Source: Liolophura sinensis (taxonomy: Eukaryota > Mollusca > Polyplacophora > Chitonida > Chitonidae). From it: a stretch of DNA of 64,000 nt. The position numbers and the translations under genes were made by a program. Of this stretch, positions 44,088 to 57,300 are shown in pieces. Positions within the stretch are counted from its first letter, which is position 1, and the number at the start of each line of letters is the position of its first letter. Under the pieces are notes generated by a model. That model did not search any database, had not been told where the DNA came from, and saw only the letters and a program-made list of their open reading frames with translations. The stretch is taken from contig NC_088297.1 in assembly GCF_032854445.1 (NCBI RefSeq), positions 13,257,335-13,321,334 on the forward strand. Direction: 5' to 3'.

Positions 44088-44646
44088 ATTAAAGTAGAAG
44101 AAAACATACAAAGGATGCCAAAATCAGATGAAAGAGTCAAAACTTACTTGCAAATATGGTCTTTTTCTTCCAAGAGAAAAAAAAAAAAAAGAGTATTTGA
44201 AAATATTTTTGTATGGTGGGTATTTGGGACCAACTTTTTGGTATTTATCGTTGTTGCAAAATAATGTTCTAAATAAGGATGTGATGCTCGTGTAATAAAT
44301 TTATTTGAGTGTAAATCGAAACATGTATTTAACTTAAATTATGATAATATTTATGAACATATTAAAAATACAAATATGATCCAAATTGAGGGTTAATACA
44401 TTTGTTGGCTGAAAAGAACTAATTCTAGTGCAAAAATATTTATTAAACCTGTGTTACATCCGTATTCATAACATTATTAAACAAAGACTAAATACCAAAA
44501 GGTGGTCCCAAATACCCACCATGCAAAAGTTATTTTCAAGTGTATTTTTTCTGAGAAATCAGAAAAAATATTGGAGACCACTTTTGGGAATGACTTCTCA
44601 CACTCATTTGAGCTTTGTCATTTTTAGGTTTTCTCCACCTTTAAAG
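44088..44646. mobile_element. MITE-1 copy B
   Basis: Ends TTAAAGTAGAAGAAAACATA and GGTTTTCTCCACCTTTAAAG; inner GGGTATTTGGGACCAAC pairs with TGGTCCCAAATACCCACC. Inverted relative to copy A in the orientation of its centre. Confidence 0.82.
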
Positions 44647-44702
44647 TTTATTTATTTGACTGGTGTTTTTCACCATACTCAAGATATTTCACTTATATAT
44701 AT
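44647..44702 (-). mobile_element. SINE family A tail fragment
   Basis: TTTATTTATTTGACTGGTGT then CACCATACTCAAGATATTTC, directly against the MITE-1 end. Confidence 0.7.
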
Positions 44703-44794
44703 TTAATGTAGACATGGAAATTTATGTGAGGTGAATTCAAGATTTTGTTTTCATCAGATTTTGATGAAAATTTGTCTTCAGAATCAAGATTTTG

Positions 44795-45006
44795 CATTAC
44801 TGTAATTCTTGAACCTTTTCACATGTTTGCAAGGTACTCTGAGGGCATTATTCTGTGTAGTGTGACAAAATTATACTTCCTGTGAAGCCCTGAAATTGGT
44901 CAATCCAACCAATGTGGTTTTATCTCCAAAATCAAATCAAAATGTGCATAAATTGCACTGAAAGTTTCTCTTTCATATGCTAAAGGTCGAGGAATTAGAG
45001 TACAAG
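44795..45006 (+). mobile_element. MITE-2 copy e (best preserved)
   Basis: Left end TTACTGTAATTCTTGAACCT and right end GGTCGAGGAATTAGAGTAC are inverted partners. Centre GAGGGCATTATTCTGTGTAG and GAAATTGGTCAATCCAACCA. About 210 bases. Confidence 0.75.
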
Positions 45007-45026
45007 AACTCTATCTGTATTTGACC

Positions 45027-45382
45027 GGCCCGGATAGCACAGTTGGTAAAGCGTCTGCTTCGGGAGCGCTAGATCCAGGATCAATCCTGTGTCGAGCCAC
45101 ACCTAAGACTTTAAAAGAGGAAATTCTAACTTCCTCGCTTGGCGTTCAGCATGAAGGGGATAGTGCAACGACTGGTTGACCCGTATCAGTATAACGGCTT
45201 GGGCAGGGCAGCTTACTTGCCTTCGGTAAGTCATCTCGGTGAAGCAGCACTACATAATGGAGCGGTGGAAATCCGTCCTGCAACAAGGAGGTACATTGCA
45301 TACACCCTAAGGATTCCTTTGTCGTCATATGACTGAAAAATTGTAGAGTACGATGTTAAACCCCAAGCACTCACTCACTCTA
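45027..45382 (+). mobile_element. SINE family B, full length
   Basis: Complete copy: head CCGGCCCGGATAGCACAGTT with A box ATAGCACAGTTGG, B-box region AGATCCAGGATCAATCC, CCTCGCTTGGCGTTCAGCAT, and tail ATGTTAAACCCCAAGCACTC followed by ACTCACTC. tRNA-derived. Confidence 0.93.
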
Positions 45383-45764
45383 TCTGTATTCCACAATATG
45401 TCTCACAGTACTACTGCCGTCTTCGGCAGTTGCCACATCAACCAGATATCTTGTTCACCTGTATTCACATTTGTCCCATAACCAGACTGCCATTTCCTAA
45501 GTTGTACAATATATTTCAGCTATTAAGTATGATTTGTTGTTTGGGCCACAACTCCACCTTTTTTCACATGTCCAGTTTTAACGTTTGGCGGATACATGGC
45601 TTCAGGGTGACAGGGTGTTGTGCCTAACATTTGTCCATTTCTGCAGTTGCCATGGTAACCAGATTCACATTTTTCTTACATTTACAGTCTACATGTTTTG
45701 GCGGATACCTACATACAGGAGTAACCAAATGTTACATTTCACATTCCTCCAGATATCTAGGGTT

Positions 45765-46140
45765 GTTTCGGACCGCTTCGGTTGCCTAATGGTTACAGCA
45801 TCTGCCTTAAAGTCGGGAGACTGGAGATCAAACCTGGTTCAGGTCATTCCTTAGGCTTTTAAAATGTTACTTGTTGCTGCCTTGCTTGGCGCACAGAACT
45901 GAGAGGTTAGAGCAAGGAAACATGACTGGTTGGCCCAGTGTCAATATAAGGTGACATGCTGGGTGTCATACCTTGTGTCATCGGCATGATACTTCATTGG
46001 CGGCAGCACTTTGGCAGCATGGACTCACCTTGCCACCAGAATACACAGTATATATGCACATACACCTAAGGACTCCTCCTTGTCTTCTGAATGAAAAATT
46101 ATTAAGTACGACATTAAACCTCAAGCATTCATTGACCCTG
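45765..46140 (+). mobile_element. SINE family C, full length
   Basis: Head CGGTTGCCTAATGGTTACAG, B-box-like GAGATCAAACCTGGTTCAGG, ACTTGTTGCTGCCTTGCTTG, CGGCATGATACTTCATTGGC, and tail AGTACGACATTAAACCTCAA. Shares its tail with family B but has its own body. Confidence 0.88.
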
Positions 46141-46234
46141 GACATATGTTTTGAAATTACCGAGGCATGATTTTTGTTCACCAGAACACTTACATGGTAG
46201 CAGTCAGGTTTATGGGTGGATGAAGCCATTGACC

Positions 46235-46424
46235 TTAAAGGGCTACAGAATCGATTGAGATTTGGCTGATGTGAGAGATACAGTAACCAAGTCCAGGTTA
46301 TGCCTAGTGTAAGCTGATGTTCAGGTATGGCAGATTTATTCAAGCATGACCAACATTGCAGGGTTTAACCCAGGAAAGCCTATCTCCATTCTCAGCCAAT
46401 GAGCGTCAATTCTGTAACTCTTTG
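46235..46424. mobile_element. MITE-3 copy
   Basis: Starts TTAAAGGGCTACAGAATCGA, ends GCGTCAATTCTGTAACTCTT; inner GGGTTTAACCCAGGAAAGCC is shared with the copy at 61405. Confidence 0.75.
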
Positions 46425-47102
46425 GTATCAGGTACCATCATATTCTAATAAGGGATGCATTCAAACTACAAACATAAGGATAGACATACATAAACACTCC
46501 AAAAAAACAACCAACAAAAATAATTTCTTTTGTTGTCATCAACACTGCAGTTCATTTTTGCTAACAGTTATTTTTTTTTTTTACCATACCTACCTGTAGG
46601 TATAACAAGAAAGTGCGAGCCTCTCAAAAACATGACAAAATATCTCTTTTCGACATCCTAGCATGTCTGGAGTAGGCCAATTTAACAAAAACATTCCACA
46701 TTGGAATTAGACTGTATCGCTTCGAAACACTTGGATGAAAAGCCAAAGGCTGTGATTTTACATACTGAACGCTTCAAAAAAAGGAGGTTTCTTACAAACA
46801 AGCAAATTTTCAGTTGTAGCCTAAAATTAAGCAAAATATCAAATTACAAGGCAGAGCTTAAGTTTATCTCTTTTCCAGGCCAGGGGCCACTTTCAAAGAA
46901 CTTTGTCAGTCATATTTCTTGTGACTTATTTCCAAAAAGACATTGTCTGCTTTGTAGTGCCATAACGTGAGGTTGTTTATGAGAAAAATTGATTTACAAA
47001 GTTTTGTGAAACAGGTCCCTGTTTGCCTGTGGGGGGTTTCCATTTAGTTTGTATGCTCCATGTTAGCATGCATGTGTTCTAGGTTACACATTCGCAATTC
47101 AG

Positions 47103-47480
47103 CCAATAGGGGAGTTTCGAGTGGGAACTCTTATCGACAAAAGAAGAAAATCTCCAACTGTATCATGTGACCTATCAAAGATGTTAGGCAACTATTTTTG
47201 ATCACATTTATTATAACATGGGCGGTTGAAAAAAGTTTCACAGAAAGTAATTTAGTTGAGCTGAGTTGAGTTGGCGAACAATTGAGAAAAAATTGAAGAA
47301 TTGAACGTTTGTGAACTTCTGAAGTTACTAAAGGAAATAGGTGTCATTTGTGCCTGAGGAACAGGGTGAGAAAGGTGATCGGTAAATTAACATAAGCAAA
47401 GGTTGCCTAACATTTTTCACAAGTCACATGATATTGTTTTTACCTTTAACAACAAAAGAGTTCCAACTCGAAACTATTGG
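47103..47480. mobile_element. MITE-4 copy
   Basis: CCAATAGGGGAGTTTCGAGT at one end and CCAACTCGAAACTATTGG at the other are inverted partners. The inner arms ATCATGTGACCTATCAAAGA and TTCACAAGTCACATGAT also pair. Confidence 0.72.
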
Positions 47481-48123
47481 ATCCAAATTTGTCTCCAAAC
47501 TGAAGAGTGAAGGAGAATTGATTGGGTAATACTGCCATGCACAACGTGCAGGTTGTTCAAACACCATAAACATGTGCACTGCTATTTTGCACCTACATGT
47601 AGTTAAAATATATCAGGATTTTGTTTGTTTTGGATAAAACTGGAAACAAGACTGGTCACCTAGGTAACAAAATGCTATGACTTCACTTCCAGCAAACACA
47701 GCTCCAAAAAATGGTGGTTATGCTAGGTTGATTTTTTGATCTTTTGATGTAGAAAAAAGCGCAAGATGCATGTGGTGGTATGGCATTGTTCCACACGAAA
47801 GTTAGGGGATATATACTTTTAAAGTTGAAGCTGACAAATTTTTTACATAAATAGTAAGAAAAATCAATTCACTCAAGTAACCTATAGGACCCTAATATTT
47901 ACATGTATTGCAGCCAGAAATACCTACTGGATGATCCCAATAGCACAACGGTGGTCAGGAAATGCTAGGATCAATATTGATCTCTCAGTGATTTGTCTAC
48001 TGTTCATCAATCCATCAGACAAACAACAGCTTTCAAACAACACCACAGCCCAAGAAGTTCAAAGAAACATCCTCTGGTTTCTTCAAGGCTAAGAGTTTGA
48101 AGATACACTGAGTTATCTCCCTT
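47481..48123. other. BYSL 3' flank
   Basis: No coding signal. The motif GAGTTATCTCCCTTTC (reverse of AAGGGAGATAACTC) lies immediately beyond the BYSL stop. The BYSL polyadenylation site is not evident. Confidence 0.4.
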
Positions 48124-48364
48124 TCATCCTGTCTGCATATCACCTGAGGTAGTGACATCGGCACTTTCAAATTCCTTGTCTCTGCTTTTGGAACTCTGAA
48201 GTTCACGTCGCACCTCTGGCGTTATCTGAGCATGCATATGTCCACGTAACAGTTCCATCAGAGCCTCTTTCTGATCCGATGAAATGTCTTCTTTGTAACG
48301 CTGGACAAATGTTAATAAACTCTGGTGCCATAAGACCGGTAAATCTCTCTTGTCATGAACAAAT
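48124..48364 (-). CDS. BYSL: BYSL exon 10 (last exon)
   Basis: Completes Lys, then [40 protein letters not shown] and a less conserved end, ...TTSGDMQTG, with TGA at 48124-48126. Acceptor GGTTATTTTCAG. The motif GGGAGATAACTC follows the stop on the coding strand within about 15 bases. Confidence 0.97.
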
Positions 48365-51300
48365 CTGAAAATAACCAAAACAGAATCACCTATTTTAATA
48401 CGCCTAAAAATTCATTCTAAAAATTAATCTTTAAAGGTCATAAAATATCACTTTGGTGCTGAAACATATGTGTTTAAATCAGCATATCATAATATCTTCC
48501 AAACCTAATCCACGTTTCACAAACAGATATAACTAGGTAGAGGTTACCGTGATTTGATTTATTTATTTGATTGGTGTTTTACACCGTACCCAAGAATATT
48601 TCACCTATACAACAACAACAACCCTCACTTAAGGACTTAGTCATGATGACGCAGGAACAAATGTTGACCTGAATTTAAAGTACACATGAAACGCTTGGTT
48701 TTAAGGAGAAGAAAATTTTTTAAAATGACACTACATTCTGAAAAGAGCACATTTTTTTCTATATGATGGTGCATGCCGCATAGTTTTGCGATTTTTCCAT
48801 ACACGTAAAGCTTGAAAACAGCAAAGCTGGCATAAATCGCTGAGTCCATCACGTCCTCCATCTTTAACACCCTGTAATTTATGCCGGGGGTGTGTTGACT
48901 TTAAGCCAATGAGAGTCGTTAAAACTGCCAGCTTGTTCGTGTAAACTCGGGACCTACGTCCAACATTCCGTTTTCCTGCTCGTCAAGCGGAAAACAAACT
49001 GTACTGTTTGCTACCTTCTTGGAAAAAGAATTCTACTGGAAATGTATGAACTGCACTGCTGCGGTTTCCGACGGCAATTGTCCTCCTAACACAGAAGACT
49101 TCAGGACTAGTTCTTAGGCAAAATCAAGTCCCCCACAGCAGATTTTGGAGACTTCATTCATAATTTATCAACTTGAGGTACATATTAGTTTTTTTTATGG
49201 CATGCTCCTTCGGGGAAATGCATACTCATTTCAATGGTATTTGATTGATATTTACAATTTCTTCTCCTTTAATACAGAGAATATGACATGGGCCTGAAGA
49301 ACAGGAACTTCTCAGCTTTCCTCTTGGGGGTGTGAAAGTGCCTTTCAACTACAACCCCTGCTGTCAATCCAGAAATTATGTAGCCTGTTGTCATGACGAC
49401 AACAATGATAGCCGCCAAAACAACTTTATTTGGGGGAGAGCACCAAGCAGGTGCTGCTTTTCTAGGATTTTCATCAATGATGTCATTTCCATTTAATTTG
49501 GACTATCCACAGAAAATATGCATAAAACAGTGGGATTATCAAGAAATATGTTTCAAATTTTTTTTGCATATATAAAACCATAATTTTTGTTATTTATTAC
49601 CATTTCATGGTTCCTTTAAAATGAAACTTTAACGATTTTTCGTAAAGAAGAAAAACAAAAAAACAATGGGTAAAAAGCCTGTTCGACCTTACAGGTCATT
49701 ATAACTGAGTTGCATCTTCAAGCTTTTGCTGCAAACCATCAGCCTCTGGCCATGAGACTGCTCTCTTGCTGATTACACAGTCACTAAGTCAAGAAGTTTG
49801 TCAGGTATCTGGCGACGCGAAGTGGTTTCCTCTTATCTCTGCTTGGTTTCTTGACTCAAAAACTGGGCCGTCGTGGTGTAAGTGCAAAATGTTTTAGCAC
49901 CGCATTATAAAGTACTAATCAAATAAATAAAATATATGAACTGACACACCAATCAAATTATGGTAAAAGATCTAGAATTTTACTTAAAAATGTGCATTTT
50001 TATCTGCAACAAAAAATCTCAAAGTATATTACTTTGGGTGCTGAAACCTACATTTTTTCCAGTATACTATCATTTTACCTTCCAGACAAACATCAAAATA
50101 CCTTTCTAGGATCAACAGAACTCTTAGAGGCAGGAAACGCACACCTTTGTCATGGGCGAAATATTCATTAATTTGCTGTAATAAACAAACATTAACAATT
50201 GGCAGCGCTTACTTCAGGAAATGGAAGACAACTGCATCAACCACTCGATAAGGCAGAGCGTATTTTTTGTCAAGCAATGTCCGCAGAAAAATGCTGTTTG
50301 CCCCCGTATAGTCCATCTCAGCGATTTTCAAAATGGCCGCTGCCGAGTGTAACATGGGAATGGAATTTTTAGCCAGGACGCTTCCCACGATGATGGCTTC
50401 CCGGAGCGTGCAGGTCCCCGACTGAAACAACGATTAATCCCTTACAGATTAAAATGTGATTTTAAAGATTGAGAAAACATAAAAATTACACAAAGTGCAG
50501 ATTTCCTTAAACAGAAAAAGACACTTAAAAGTAATTGTTGTATGGTGGGTATTTGGGACCAACTCTTGATATGTATTGTCTTTGTTTAATAATGGTATAA
50601 TTGAGGATGTAGCATATGTTTAAAAAATACATTGCACTAGAATTTTTTTTTTTCAACTAACTGATGTGTTCAGCCTGAATTTTGATCACATTTATATTTT
50701 TAATATAGTTATAAATATTATCATAATGCAGATTAAAGGCATGTGTTTAGATATAAACAACAAATTTATATTCCAATAAATTTAATAGAACCTTATTTAA
50801 CAGAGCAGTATAAAGCAAAGATGTCATACACCAAATTGTGGTCCCAAATACCCACAATACAAAAATATTTTAAGATGGCCCTTTCTCCTGGAAGAAAAAA
50901 TCGAAAATGACATTAAAGATCATATTTGCCAAATAAGATTTCAGTTTCTTCCAACTGATTTTGGCATCATTTATGTTTTGTTCTCCTTTGAAAAATTATG
51001 ACAATGCAACAATCACTGTTATGGTTCACATGATAAAGCTCTGTCATAAATCAGACAGTGGATGGGAAACTCAGTCATGGTCCTTGGCCAGCCATCTGGA
51101 TGTTGTCTGATTTAAGTTATCTTCCTTTAGACAACATCTTGATGGTAGTATGTCTATCTTTGCCAAGGGCCATTCACAGTTTTGAAGTGATGTCATAGCT
51201 GCCCTTAGCCAATCATCAGCACACTCTTTAGTCACATGACTAGAGTACTGGAGGAGAAAACAAACTGAATTTAACCCAGAAGAGATAGGCCTTGAAAGAG

Positions 51301-54300
51301 ATTTTAGCCAGAATAATGAAAAAAATAGCTTTCAAGTAGGATTTTTTTCTGGAAAAGTAATCAGAATGTGCTTAAATTCAAAACGCATAGTTTCTTTAAT
51401 CTTTAGAAATCTGCAAAAAATCACAATTTTGCCTATTTAGCTCCATGTTATTTCTCACCTCATGGCCCTCATTGCGAGGAACACGGAGGGTCAAAGCTAT
51501 GAATAATTGAGAATTGTTTCTCACTGGGTTTTTACTCTTCAGACCAGAGAACATTATGTCTTCCATATGAGCATGGGGGGAGGAAATCTACATGGAAGTG
51601 CCTAGGGTGTTAAACAACTCCCCTTTGGTTTCTTACTGACAGACTTTCTCATGTGTGAGATACAGACATGCACACTATACTGGTGAAAGACAAGTGGCCT
51701 TCCAAGAACTTTAGACTACAAAAACCTCAAATGAGGGATGATTACAGTATCATTGTATGATCATTTTATCTATTACTGTACTCTCGTTGTACTGTCAATA
51801 TTCTCACGTCAAAATTGAGGATAGTTACTGTATCATCACTGTAAGTATCATCGTCATCATTTCCTCATCAATGTATTACCAATCCATCATCACTATCATC
51901 GTGGTTTCACTCTTGTTTCACCACTGTATCATCAACATATCATCACCGTCTCTGGGTTACACATACCTCACACAATGGAAGCAGGACCCCCTTAAAGAAA
52001 GCAGCTGGTTTGAACAACGATTTCTTCAGAGCCTACAAAGAAATAGCATGGACGGAAGAGAAATATAACAACTTACTACACACATAGGCTTTAATTTCCA
52101 TTGAAAAAAAAATTGATTGACCTTCAACTATGTTTCTTTTGGTGCAATTTGTGGTATCAACAAAATAGAATGATTTATTTATTTATTTATTTGATTGGTG
52201 TTTTACGCTGTACTCAAGAATATTTCACTTATACGCCGGTGGCCAGCATTATGGTGGGAGGAATCCGGGCACAGCCCAAAACAGAATAAACTCTTGCATA
52301 TAATTTGTAAATAGAAAGACAAATAATATTTGTTGGCAGAGCACAAACAGTATTGACTGATCCTAATTTCATGTGATCTCCTAGCTCGTAATGCGCAGCT
52401 AGAGTAGACAGACATGCATTCATTACCATTTCACAAGCAAACTTACTGTATCCTCACATGTAAATGGCGCATTCATGTGAGTGTAGATCCCACAGCATAT
52501 AGTATAGCTACTAATCTGTAAATGGGAAGGCTGTAGAAAATGTTACCTATCACAAGTTATGTATATATTTTTTTAGTGTGGCATACAAATGTCTGTTTTT
52601 GAATGATCAGTGTGTTATCTCCAGCGAAAGTTAAGACTGCATAAATGGTCACACGAGTGTCGTGGACTGCTTATTGTTACCAAGGTTACCAAAGCCATTA
52701 TCCAAGACCAGAAGTGAACCCACACCTGAAGCAAATGCCAATTAACTGTGGAGCGCATTCTCTGTTGAATTCACTCACCCTGCCCCAGGCATTTGCTTGT
52801 TCTTTCAGCATCAGCTGGATTGCACGCTGTTAAGATTATGTGCTCGTTAAAAGCGATCCTAATACGAATCTATTACTCTTCAGCTCTGTTGTCGGTTCTG
52901 TGTTTACACTGTGGTTTGTCCATATGCTTCCTGAGGTTATGTTTGTGGTGTCAATGACGTAAATTCTAGTAAGAACTCTTGTACCCCATACATACTGTTT
53001 TTTTTTTCTTTTGTGCAGAACAATTTAAAGGATTTAGCTCTCTTGTGCATCTTCAAATCTTGGCCTTTAACGAACACACAGTTATAAAGGGCAAGTTGGC
53101 CTTCCTCGTTTCATGTATTTTGTTGTTGTTGTTTGACTTGTGATAGCTAATCGCGGACAAGTTTGTCTGAGCTTTCTTACAGCTGAGATGTCTGTTGTTC
53201 ACAGTTCATCAACTTGACTGAGAATTCATGTAACTGGTGCAGTGCTTTCTTGGTTATGAAAACGCTGGTAAAAAAAAAAAAAGGGGCGCCAGTTACATGT
53301 GTGAACAAGGTACACAAAAAGTGTACAAGAAGGCTGTGAAGTTAGAAAAGGCTTGCAGTACCTGAACACACTCACCATGTACAAATGAAAATTGAGTCGT
53401 TTGTACTCTGCGATGTCATCACGGATTCTGGGCAGCAACACTAAATTGAAAAACCTGAAAACGTCACAAAATCCTCAAAACCAGCCCTTATTTGACACAG
53501 GTACAAAGAATGACACTATACCGTTTCATACCATTTTTACAACTTTTTCTGTTATTAAAATACATGTATTCATGCAAATCAACAATAAAATGTTTTCATT
53601 CACTCATTAAAATCTCAAAGAAATGTCATTGCCAGACACCTCACTGAACACTGTACATTTAAAATATCTTCATTTTGTCTTCACTTTAGCTTAAACAAAA
53701 TGAAATATGTTTAAATCATGGATTTTAAGGTGAGCCTCATTACTGTGTTCGCTACTGATTAATTATTTGATTTAATACAGCTGCACTGAATTACCTCCCT
53801 TAAGGTCACTCTCCAGATAAAAATGTGCGTTTTTAGGAGTAAACTGTGGTTAGGTGGGACCTCAGAGAATGACTAATGGCAAGCTTTAGAGTTAAAGCGG
53901 CAGAAAGCGTTTAAAAACCTATCTTCAAGACAGATTTTAATTTTGTGTTTGGAGAGCCTAGGAGGAAAGTTTTGTACTTTTTAAATCCAGTCGGAGGTGA
54001 TTTTGAAATGCTGGCCCTAGCTAAATACAATAAACAGTTTTGCCGAACTCTTAGGCTAAAAGACATTTACTTCATTTAAGATCTCCCTACATCTCTGCGA
54101 CTCTCAAAGGCTGATATAATGGGGTTTTTTTTTTACATTCTGTTGCTTAGAAAATATTTGTCACTGTTTTGGCATAACCTAGATACAGCATGCTTTAATA
54201 GATGAGGTCCCACTTCTTGTAGCTTCACGCCTCAAAAAGTAATCTCGCGTTGTGTCTTAGCCGCTGTTATGTAACAAGGGAGGTAATTCATAGCAGGCCT

Positions 54301-57300
54301 ATTGATCACCATGAGCCCACTATACTCCGAGAAAATAAAATATTTACATGCATCTAATTTTATTCCCCTATACAGTTACCCTATTCTTCAATCTCTTCAC
54401 AAATAGAAGAGCAACTTCCAGTGCGATTTTTACATGTTTTTATTTTGATTTTGAAGACAAAACTACATTGGTTGGTTTGACCAATTTCAGGACTTCATAA
54501 AAATAGAATTTTATCACTCTACACACAATACTACTTTTAGAATATGCCTTAACAAACACTTTGGCAAACATGCAAAAACGATGAAAATGTACAGTAAATA
54601 AAAAAAAAAATAAGCAAATATACGTGATACATGAGTCATGACCTATAATGTCAAAATTCTATAATTTGGTAGAAATGAATAAAATTAAAGCAAAGTTCTT
54701 GGATAATTAAACCGCTTCCAACAGTGAAGATAAGAATGTGTGTACCAAATTTTAGCAAGCTTGTTTGAACTTTCAATAGTTTTTGCTCAAAATATTAGGT
54801 CACACACACACCTACGGACAGGCGCAAATCAAAATCCAGTTCCATCTATGTTCCCATTCCTGGCGGATCATAACCCACTGAATTACCTTTGAGCCATTTT
54901 GGCGTTGAGATTGGAGGCGAAAATACGAGTGGCCTGATACATAGCGGCAGCCGACCATGCCTCGGGCTCTGTCAAATACAGGATCTGGAAAAGAAACGGT
55001 AAAACAGCTCGTAAATATCTGATTTCTGTTCACAGAGGGTTTGATCTTGTGGGTGATATAAATATCCTCCTTCACAACCTCAGGTGACTGAAATTAGCCA
55101 CAATAACTGGACACAGAAGTGAAGATGGCTTGCATTCACCTTACAAGAAAAGGAAACTCTCAAACAAAACATACTAAATTCTAGTATTTGGACACTGCCA
55201 TGTTTGGTTTAAACTCAGTTAGAAGGAGTTATACATGTATATTTTTGCAATATCATTGCAGTTGAAACTGGAGTTCTTCAGTGTCTGGAGGTAATATTTA
55301 GACCTATGTGTCTTGTTAACAAACCTTTGGAATGGTTGCATACCTGTTCCCAGTTGCGGAGGTTGGGTATGACCTTGAAGGCCTTGGGTAGTTTGCCACT
55401 GCGGTATTTGCTGAGCACCTGTCGTATGCTTTTGTACATGTTCACAACCCTCTCGTCCAAATCCCTCATCTGTACCCCGGTCCCATCTGACAACAGATTT
55501 CAGACAATGCCTCAGTCAGATTTCACAAAACACCTCAGTCAGATTTCACACAACACCATCTCAGTCAGATTTCACACAATACCTCAGTCAGATTTCAAAC
55601 AACACCTCAGTCAGATTTCACACAACACCTCAGTCAGATTTCACACAACACCTCAGTCAGATTTCACACAACACCTCAGTCAGATTTCACACAACACCTC
55701 AGTCAGACTTCACCTCAGTCAGACTTCAGACAACACCTCAGTCAGATTTCACACACCACCACCTCAGTCAGATTTCAGACAACACCTCAGTCAGATTTCA
55801 CACACCACCACCTCAGTCAGATTTCAAACAACACCTCAGTCAGGTTTCACACACAACACCTCAGTCAGATTTCTGTCAACACTTCAGTCAGATTTCATAT
55901 AAAAATAAACCTAAACATAGATAACTTATTTTTAGAGGGAAGTATTCATGAACGTATGCTTGCGATTTTACGTTGTACTTCACAATTTTTCAGTCAGATC
56001 GACATTGCCAAGCGAGGCAGCAACAAGTACGACTTCTAAAGTCTTTGGCATGGCCACACCCAGGTTTGATCCCTGGGCCTCCTGATTTCAAATTTAGACG
56101 GAAGATATTATTTTGGTGTATCATACAATTTTCTGGTAGGTTATCATCTTACCTCCCAAATAGACCTCAAAACAGGTTTCTCACAGAATCAGATAAAAAT
56201 AGCAATTTGGTCCTGGACAAAATATCAGGTCATTTAAGGTAAGCCTAAGTGGATGCGTACCTGACATCTGAGATTGGATTTCTGTCTGCTTCTCTGTGAT
56301 TTTCTCGTGAATGATGTCTGCTAGAGTGCGGCGTGCCGGCGGATTGGAGCTCATAAACATAGCCAGTGCTCTTTCATCATCCTCATCAACCTCCTGCAGG
56401 GTAGAACAGTTCCTATGGTTACTGACCAGTCTCTAAATTATTCGTCTACTATTTTATGAAGTGACTCATTGGCAAATTAATGCAACTACACTGTACAGCT
56501 ACACAATTCAACCAGAGCGAGTCTCGGATTTTTCACATTCGATACATAAAATATAAGACATTTTAAAGAGAGAATGAGAATAAAGGCACAGAGTTGATCA
56601 TCATCTGGAACTTTATAAATTGAAATTCTCACTATTATGTTTCAAATTAATCAACATTCTTTTTTTGATTTTTTGATCTTGTTCCTTCTCATGCATTTCA
56701 GAAACACAGAGAAATATCTTTCCTTAAAAACTGGATATATAAATATTGCCTTACAAATTCACAAACTTACAACATTCTCGTAAAAGTCTGCCTCCTCAAC
56801 CTCCTCTTCTTCTTCCGAGCCAGAATCAGCAGGTCTTCCTCGAGCGCTGAGCAAAACTGGCTTGGGTTTAAGGCGAGTTCTGATGCAAACAAATCAACTT
56901 ACATCATACACCAACATAAAAACACCACCAGTTCAACTAAAACTACTACAAAAAGAATATACTTTTGTAAAAGTTGGCAATATGCCTTGTTGCCATGGCA
57001 ACCATAGACAGATTCAAGACAGTGTCACTTCTGCCACAATTCTGAAAACTTAACTTTACTCATCAAAGGTTGCAAAGGTAAAAGTATAGCTGAGCCATAT
57101 CTAGAAAAGAACTGAATGTTCTTATCCCAAACTTTAAAGGTGACATTGTGACAAGGAAATTCAAAATGATGATTTTTAAGTCTGTCAGTGTAAAAAATAT
57201 GAATGAAAACATAACTTTTTATCGCTGAACCATCGCACTTTTATTTCTTTTTATATTAAATTGTTGTTTTACACTGAACTCAAGAATATTTCGCTTATAC

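Noticed and set aside
55306-55902. Repeated frame [14 protein letters not shown]
   Set aside because: Runs antisense through BYSL exon 5 and into the 23-bp array; not a gene.
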